Below, one piece after another: positions 60,465 through 63,970 of a stretch of 63,970 bases of DNA. Under the pieces are notes generated by a model. That model searched no databases. It saw only the letters and a list, made by a program, of their open reading frames with translations, and was not told the origin of the DNA. The stretch is from positions 1-63,970 of the forward strand of contig JAPLQT010000059.1 of NCBI GenBank assembly GCA_026399515.1. Direction: 5' to 3'. The stretch is from Pseudomonadota bacterium. GTDB taxonomy: Bacteria; Pseudomonadota; Gammaproteobacteria; Burkholderiales; Rhodocyclaceae. Position numbers and translations under genes: made by a program. Within the stretch, counting starts at the first letter, position 1. Every line of letters begins with the position of its first letter.

Positions 60465-60839
60465 ATGATTCAGCTTGATAGCCCACTGAACTCTGGCGTC
60501 GCCGTGGCAGACCTAAACGCGCTCAAGGAATTTTCTGTCGACAAACGCGTTCGCAAGGCAATTTTCAAGACCGGCCAACTAATCTCGGAGATGGTCTGTT
60601 ACGAGCCCGGACAATCCACCGTTCCGCATCAGCACCCGCGCCAAGACGAAACGTTTTTCGTTGTTGATGGTTGCGTCAACATGAATATCGGTGGCGTAGA
60701 GTATGTTCTGGCAGCGGGGTCCGCTTTGTCGGTCCGCAGCGGAATCCTCCATGACGTTCGCAATCCCGGTCCTGAACGCAGTGTGATCGTGTTCGTGAAG
60801 GCGAACACCGCCGCATTGGACGCAAGTTCTCCGCAGTGA
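60465..60839 (+). CDS. Cupin-domain protein with metal-site histidines
   Basis: 124 residues. Both cupin motifs are present: PHQHPRQDETFFVVDGCVNMNIG (His-x-His and Glu as metal ligands) and the later GILHDVRN with His. A beta-barrel of this size may be a dioxygenase, isomerase or ligand-binding protein. Start at the ATG at 60465, with AGGAAAACACC upstream. It stands alone; the toxin-antitoxin pair begins about 300 bases downstream. Confidence 0.78.
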   Translation: MIQLDSPLNSGVAVADLNALKEFSVDKRVRKAIFKTGQLISEMVCYEPGQSTVPHQHPRQDETFFVVDGCVNMNIGGVEYVLAAGSALSVRSGILHDVRNPGPERSVIVFVKANTAALDASSPQ

Positions 60840-61136
60840 ACTTGGTTCGGCGCAGCGCAGGACGAGGATTTTGCGAAGACGCCTTTCTTGGCATCCCGAG
60901 GTCGATCACTCAGATCACCGCCGGTCAGGGATACGGATTTCCATCGCCAACGGCCGTTGTCCCCCCGGTTGCGGACCAATGTGCCATTTCCGGCACGGGC
61001 CGGTTGTTGCTGCCAACGGACAGGACCAACGGCGGCTTTCTGGAAGCCAAATTCGCGAACAGCATCGCTGATGTCAGTAGGAATAGGTGAGCAAGAGCGG
61101 GGTTGCAAGTATTCGCTTTTAAGCTAAAATAGACCG
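60840..61136. repeat. Intergenic stretch with degenerate dispersed repeat
   Basis: About 300 bases with no supported gene. It shares the word GGACCAATGTG (60973-60983) and surrounding similarity with 16650-16720 (for example TTGCGGACCAATGTG versus TTACGGACCAATGTG and a later GG-rich run). Several short frames here are open in three phases, as expected of repeat debris. I regard it as a decayed intergenic element. Confidence 0.35.
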
Positions 61137-61460
61137 ATGCATCAAATCGTCCACTATCTCGACGAGTCAGGGAACGACGTTTACCAAGCCTGGCTTGACG
61201 GACTTCGGGACCGGGTCGCCAAGGTGGCGATCATCCGTCGAGTTGCTCGAGTCGAAATAGGGCAGTTTGGCGACCATGCAACGGTACGTGACGGAATCTC
61301 CGAGTTGCGGATCGATGTCGGTGCGGGCTACCGGGTTTATTACGCGCAAGCGGGCAAGATGGTGATCCTGCTTACCTGTGGCGGCGACAAGAAGTCGCAA
61401 AAACGGGATATCGAGCGCGCAATCAGAATACTTAGAGACTGGGAGCAACGAAATGGCTAA
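61137..61460 (+). CDS. RelE/HigB-like (Gp49-like) toxin
   Basis: 107 residues typical of addiction-module killer proteins: YLDESGNDVYQAWLDGLRDRVAKVAIIRRVARVEIGQFGDH near the start, YRVYYAQAGKMVILLTCGGDKKSQKRDIERA near the end. The ribonuclease-type residues Arg and Lys of this family lie in the second stretch. The antitoxin gene overlaps by 8 bases. The gene pair is small and self-contained, as for mobile or stabilising modules. Confidence 0.85.
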   Translation: MHQIVHYLDESGNDVYQAWLDGLRDRVAKVAIIRRVARVEIGQFGDHATVRDGISELRIDVGAGYRVYYAQAGKMVILLTCGGDKKSQKRDIERAIRILRDWEQRNG

Positions 61461-61764
61461 GACACACCGGACGCACGAGGAAGCATCCATAGAAATGTTT
61501 CGAGCTGACCCCAATTTGGCCGCTGACTATTTGAACTCAGTATTGGAAGACGGAGACGAATCCGATCTGATGCTTGCGCTTCGCACGCTAAGCAAAGCGT
61601 TCGGCGGTGTGCAAGAAGTCGCGCGTCAGGCCGAGGTCAACGCGCATACGCTTTATCGTACGCTGTCGGAGCAAGGCAATCCCGAGCTTAAGACGCTCGC
61701 GGCAATCCTCAAGGCCATGGGAATGCGGCTGGCGGTGCAACCGATTCAACACTCGCATGCGTAG
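61453..61764 (+). CDS. HigA-like antitoxin (Xre-type helix-turn-helix)
   Basis: 103 residues beginning at an ATG inside the toxin gene. C-terminal half shows a helix-turn-helix, FGGVQEVARQAEVNAHTLYRTLSEQGNPELKTLAAILKAMG, as in HigA/addiction-module antitoxins. The N-terminal part (EASIEMFRADPNLAADYLN) is the usual toxin-neutralising segment. It binds its own promoter in known systems. The following small gene starts close by. Confidence 0.85.
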   Translation: MAKTHRTHEEASIEMFRADPNLAADYLNSVLEDGDESDLMLALRTLSKAFGGVQEVARQAEVNAHTLYRTLSEQGNPELKTLAAILKAMGMRLAVQPIQHSHA

Positions 61765-61825
61765 TGCAAGAGTCGGCGTCTTTGTAGAAGCAAAAATTGA
61801 CAGCACTCAGCAGAAAAGGCAAGAA

Positions 61826-62188
61826 GTGATCACCGTCATCAAGGTGGAAAGTCCGAAGGACTTCTTCAACCGAGGGAAGGTTGTTGCTCAATTCGCCGAC
61901 CAGGGCAAGGTGATACCGCGGGAGCACATTATTGCTTTCGAGGATCCAGAAGATATGGCGCGTCTGATTACAACCGCGAAGCTGGCACTGTTCCGGGAAG
62001 TCCGCCGAGGGGCTGGCTCGATCACTGAACTTGCCGAACGATTGCATCGCGACCGAAGTGCGGTAAAGCGGGACATTGATGACTTGGAAAAGGCGGGACT
62101 CATCGAAGTCCAGGATATGCCGCTACCGGGCCATGGGTGCAAGAAGGAAGTTCGTGCAGTGGCGGAGCAGGTTCTGTTGGCGATCTAA
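61826..62188 (+). CDS. Small winged-helix DNA-binding protein (HVO_A0114-like)
   Basis: 120 residues if started at the GTG at 61826 (AAGGCAAGAA before it); an ATG at 61757 is in frame and would overlap the antitoxin stop. The C-terminal part reads as a winged helix (ITELAERLHRDRSAVKRDIDDLEKAGLIEV), as in putative DNA-binding proteins found next to toxin-antitoxin pairs or phage-derived genes. The N-terminal part (IIAFEDPEDMARLITTAKLALFREV) is conserved in that family. Function unknown; it may be a third component of the module. Confidence 0.7.
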   Translation: MITVIKVESPKDFFNRGKVVAQFADQGKVIPREHIIAFEDPEDMARLITTAKLALFREVRRGAGSITELAERLHRDRSAVKRDIDDLEKAGLIEVQDMPLPGHGCKKEVRAVAEQVLLAI

Positions 62189-62379
62189 GTGTCGCTGCGC
62201 GGCTCAAGTTTTCCACAGCGCGCGAAGTGAGCCATTCATCCAACAGGAGCCGAAATGCCAAACCAGCTAGGCCGCTGACGTTGGTTACGTTCAAGCAACC
62301 CAAGATACGCGACACGGGTAATCTCCTCCACGCAAACAGCACATCGGTCGCGCGTCCGTAATCAGATCCGGACTAGACA

Positions 62380-63057
62380 GTGACGCACTCAACCATTGAA
62401 AATCAGCCCAGAATCGCGGTACTTCTCGGGGCGAGCGGAGCGACGGGACAGAAGCTCTTGCCGCTCCTGTTGGCAGATTCGGGGTACAGCAAGGTCATTA
62501 CCCTGAGCCGTCGAGAGACTGTCACCAGCCACGCGAAGCTGGAAAATCGCGTCGTCGATTTTGATGACCTAGCCGCAGGCTTGGATGGCCTAACGGTTGA
62601 TGATTGTTACTGCACTTTCGGCACGACGAAAAAGATCGCTGGCTCCGAGATGGCTATGACCCGGATCGATCATGATTTTGTCCTTGACTTCGCCAAAGCC
62701 TGCCGCGCGGCCGGGGCAACCCGCTTCGCCTATCTTTCGGCAGCCAATGCCAACGCCAGGTCATCGGTCTTCTATGCCAGACTGAAAGGTCAAACGGAAG
62801 AATCCCTCAAGGATCTAGGTTTTGCCGACTTAGACATTTTCCGTCCCAGCATGATCATCGCCGATCGCGCGAATCGAAGATGGGCCGAATCCCTGCTTTT
62901 CCCTTTTCTTCCCGTGCTCGACAAACTCTTCGTGGGTTCCTTCGCCAAGTACCGGTCGATTCCGGTGGAGACGCTTGCCAAAGCGATCGCCGCGTTTGCC
63001 CGTCAAAAAGGACGCGGGACCAAGATTCATTATTGGCAAGACATGATTGACGAATGA
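62380..63057 (+). CDS. NAD(P)-binding (HTATIP2/atypical SDR) protein
   Basis: 225 residues with an N-terminal nucleotide-binding motif GASGATGQ near residue 18 and the sequence VDDCYCTFGTTKKIAGS, DHDFVLDFAKACRAAGATRFAYLSAANANARSS and YARLKGQTEESLKDLGF, all typical of the HTATIP2-like atypical SDR group. Starts at a GTG. The 190-base region upstream has no gene I can support. No operon partners; substrate unknown. Confidence 0.8.
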   Translation: MTHSTIENQPRIAVLLGASGATGQKLLPLLLADSGYSKVITLSRRETVTSHAKLENRVVDFDDLAAGLDGLTVDDCYCTFGTTKKIAGSEMAMTRIDHDFVLDFAKACRAAGATRFAYLSAANANARSSVFYARLKGQTEESLKDLGFADLDIFRPSMIIADRANRRWAESLLFPFLPVLDKLFVGSFAKYRSIPVETLAKAIAAFARQKGRGTKIHYWQDMIDE

Positions 63058-63126
63058 GATCGACGGACCATAGCATGCCAATCAATCCGACGCTTAAAGC
63101 GGTCCAAGCAACGGTAAGATTGCGAG

Positions 63127-63393
63127 ATGGCCCGAATTGAAATTCGCATGCCCATGTTTCCCGAGTGCTGGGACAGTTGCGGCAATTGCGCTCAGGGAGA
63201 TGTCGTCGTCTCCGAGGTTCATGCGCGCACGGGCCAAACGTTGAAGCCTGATGATCGGGTGATCGTGCTGGAGACCGGTAAGGTGGCGCTCGATATCCCG
63301 TCACCCAACTCAGGGACCGTGTCCGAGGTCTTCGTGAAAGTGGGAGATACTCTGGCGGCGGGACAACTGCTGTGCATACTGGTCAGCGAATGA
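63127..63393 (+). CDS. Stand-alone biotin/lipoyl-attachment domain protein
   Basis: 88 residues forming a single lipoyl-type domain: LETGKVALDIPSPNSGTVSEVFVKVGDTLAAGQLLCIL, with the modification Lys52 in ETGKV. It is too short to be part of a 2-oxo-acid dehydrogenase E2, and no E1, E3 or lipoate-ligase gene is adjacent. The segment CWDSCGNC at residues 14-21 is unusual and carries three Cys. It may act as a carrier for a lipoyl group or as a remnant of a larger enzyme. Confidence 0.7.
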   Translation: MARIEIRMPMFPECWDSCGNCAQGDVVVSEVHARTGQTLKPDDRVIVLETGKVALDIPSPNSGTVSEVFVKVGDTLAAGQLLCILVSE

Positions 63394-63747
63394 GAACGGT
63401 CGGTGAATGACTGGGTACCAACGGCTTGTTAACCATCCGCGCTAACGGCTGCGAGAGGCCGGTGAATGACCTACTGCGAACTCTCGCGCCATCCAACTGG
63501 ACGTCGCTGATTGCTGACTGCACTCATTGGTGAACGGCTGGTTCGGAGCAGTAGAATTTCAGCAACTGTTTGCCGGCGGCGGATTCAAAGAGGTCGTTTG
63601 TTGAGATGAGTTTTCCACTTTGTCTGTTCGCGGGCAAAATCTACCCGATGCGAGACCCGCATGAACACACTATCGAAGTTTTCGACTTTAGTTGGTCAGA
63701 ACAGTCACTGAGCTGCGACCGCGCCACAATTCCCAATCCCCAATAGC
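63394..63747. repeat. Intergenic region with degenerate direct repeats and a small open frame
   Basis: About 350 bases without a supported gene. CGGTGAATGAC occurs twice (about 63403 and 63459), as in many proteobacterial dispersed intergenic repeats. A 46-codon frame from 63606 to 63746 (begins MSFPLCLFAGKIYPM) has no ribosome site and no family match that I know, so I do not call it a gene. Confidence 0.35.
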
Positions 63748-63780
63748 AAATCCCCCGGCCGCATAGCGACCGGGGGATTT
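63748..63780 (-). terminator. Rho-independent terminator of the reverse-strand gene at the window edge
   Basis: AAATCCCCCGG (63748-63758) and CCGGGGGATTT (63770-63780) form an 11-base stem with an 11-base loop; the reverse-strand copy ends in TTT. It stands 26 bases after the stop of the partial gene that ends at 63806. It can act on both strands, because the stem also has A/T tails on the forward side. Confidence 0.85.
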
Positions 63781-63805
63781 CATTTCCTTCACGCGGGTGA
63801 AGTGC

Positions 63806-63970
63806 CTACCCGCAGTTGCCTTCGTGCCCGCAGTTTGATGCGACACACACCCAACATCCAGCCCTGCGATGGTAGGAATGAGCCCCGCAAGCTGGACAAC
63901 GTGTGCCGTTGGTGTCGGTATAGGGCTCCGACGACTCTTCGGCCTCCGGCTCGACCCCGACCTCGCCACT
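63806..63970 (-). CDS. C-terminal zinc-ribbon end of a protein (partial)
   Basis: The window ends inside a reverse-strand reading frame of which 54 residues are visible. After an acidic stretch (EPEAEESSEPYTD) it shows CPAC-x10-C-x2-C and later Cys residues, ending NCGHEGNCG, a zinc-ribbon. This resembles the C-terminal tail of some B12-dependent (class II) ribonucleotide reductases, but the piece is too short to be sure; other zinc-ribbon proteins fit too. A terminator follows at 63748-63780. Confidence 0.45.
   Translation of the reverse strand, partial: SGEVGVEPEAEESSEPYTDTNGTRCPACGAHSYHRRAGCWVCVASNCGHEGNCG

Noticed and set aside
1-63970. CRISPR arrays, tRNA, rRNA or complete insertion sequences
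   Set aside because: No regularly spaced repeats, cloverleaf-like sequences with CCA ends or transposase genes with terminal repeats were recognised by eye; a tool search could still find a small RNA gene.

Overview
This window looks like the chromosome of a Gram-negative proteobacterium, most likely a betaproteobacterium of the Rhodocyclales/Sterolibacterium type. That placement is inferred from gene content (TonB/ExbBD, DUF1302 porin-like protein, CYP199-like P450, a tungsten-type aldehyde oxidoreductase, BKACE) and from high GC with strong Shine-Dalgarno sites; it is not proven. Genes sit in compact operons with many 4-8 bp overlaps. I see no tRNA, rRNA, CRISPR array or intact insertion sequence.

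Layout. (1) 1-5400: the end of a TonB-energising cluster (ExbB tail, two ExbD) running into a decayed TPR gene, then a reverse-strand operon with an intact TPR paralogue, a truncated SnoaL-like gene, an M19 dipeptidase relative and a Gfo/Idh oxidoreductase. (2) 5461-16180: an L-rhamnose-type sugar island with isomerase, bifunctional aldolase/dehydrogenase, DeoR regulator, second class II aldolase, FGGY kinase, sugar-isomerase-like protein, glycosyl-hydrolase-like protein and RidA. Direct repeats in two intergenic regions are candidate DeoR sites. (3) 16193-17075: a dead argA fragment and non-coding debris.

(4) 17076-37388: a catabolic region for an aromatic or similar substrate. It holds a DUF1302 outer-membrane protein, a TonB receptor, a sulfatase with a damaged 3' end, an octaheme cytochrome, an MFS transporter, an arylsulfotransferase-like protein, an M24-family protein, an aldehyde dehydrogenase, a coniferyl-alcohol-dehydrogenase-like SDR, an AOR, an aryl-alcohol dehydrogenase and a decarboxylase-like amidohydrolase. 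(5) 38068-48068: one forward operon that appears to encode a complete corrinoid-dependent methyltransferase (O-demethylase-like) system: CobW GTPase, DUF1638 fusion protein, corrinoid protein, two UroD-type methyltransferases, a RamA-like activator with a 2Fe-2S domain, a methyl-THF methyltransferase, an amidohydrolase and a MetV-MetF fusion. This would move methyl groups from a substrate via cobalamin to tetrahydrofolate and oxidise them.

(6) 48106-55101: a CYP199-like P450 with a palindromic operator in its promoter, a TetR regulator and a branched-chain-type ABC transporter. (7) 55084-60082: an IclR regulator and an operon of cyclase, cupin, SDR, 3-hydroxyacyl-CoA-dehydrogenase-like protein and BKACE. 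(8) 60465-63970: cupin, toxin-antitoxin pair, small HTH protein, NAD(P)-binding protein, orphan lipoyl-domain protein, a terminator and the 3' end of a zinc-ribbon gene.

A recurrent palindrome (GATACA-N2-TGTATC and relatives) lies at or next to the -10 region of several promoters in blocks 4 and 7. It suggests one regulator, possibly the IclR protein, ties the uptake, oxidation and ring-side-chain genes together. The working model is a regulon for a methoxylated, possibly sulfated, aromatic compound, with both oxidative (P450) and corrinoid (methyl transfer) demethylation available.
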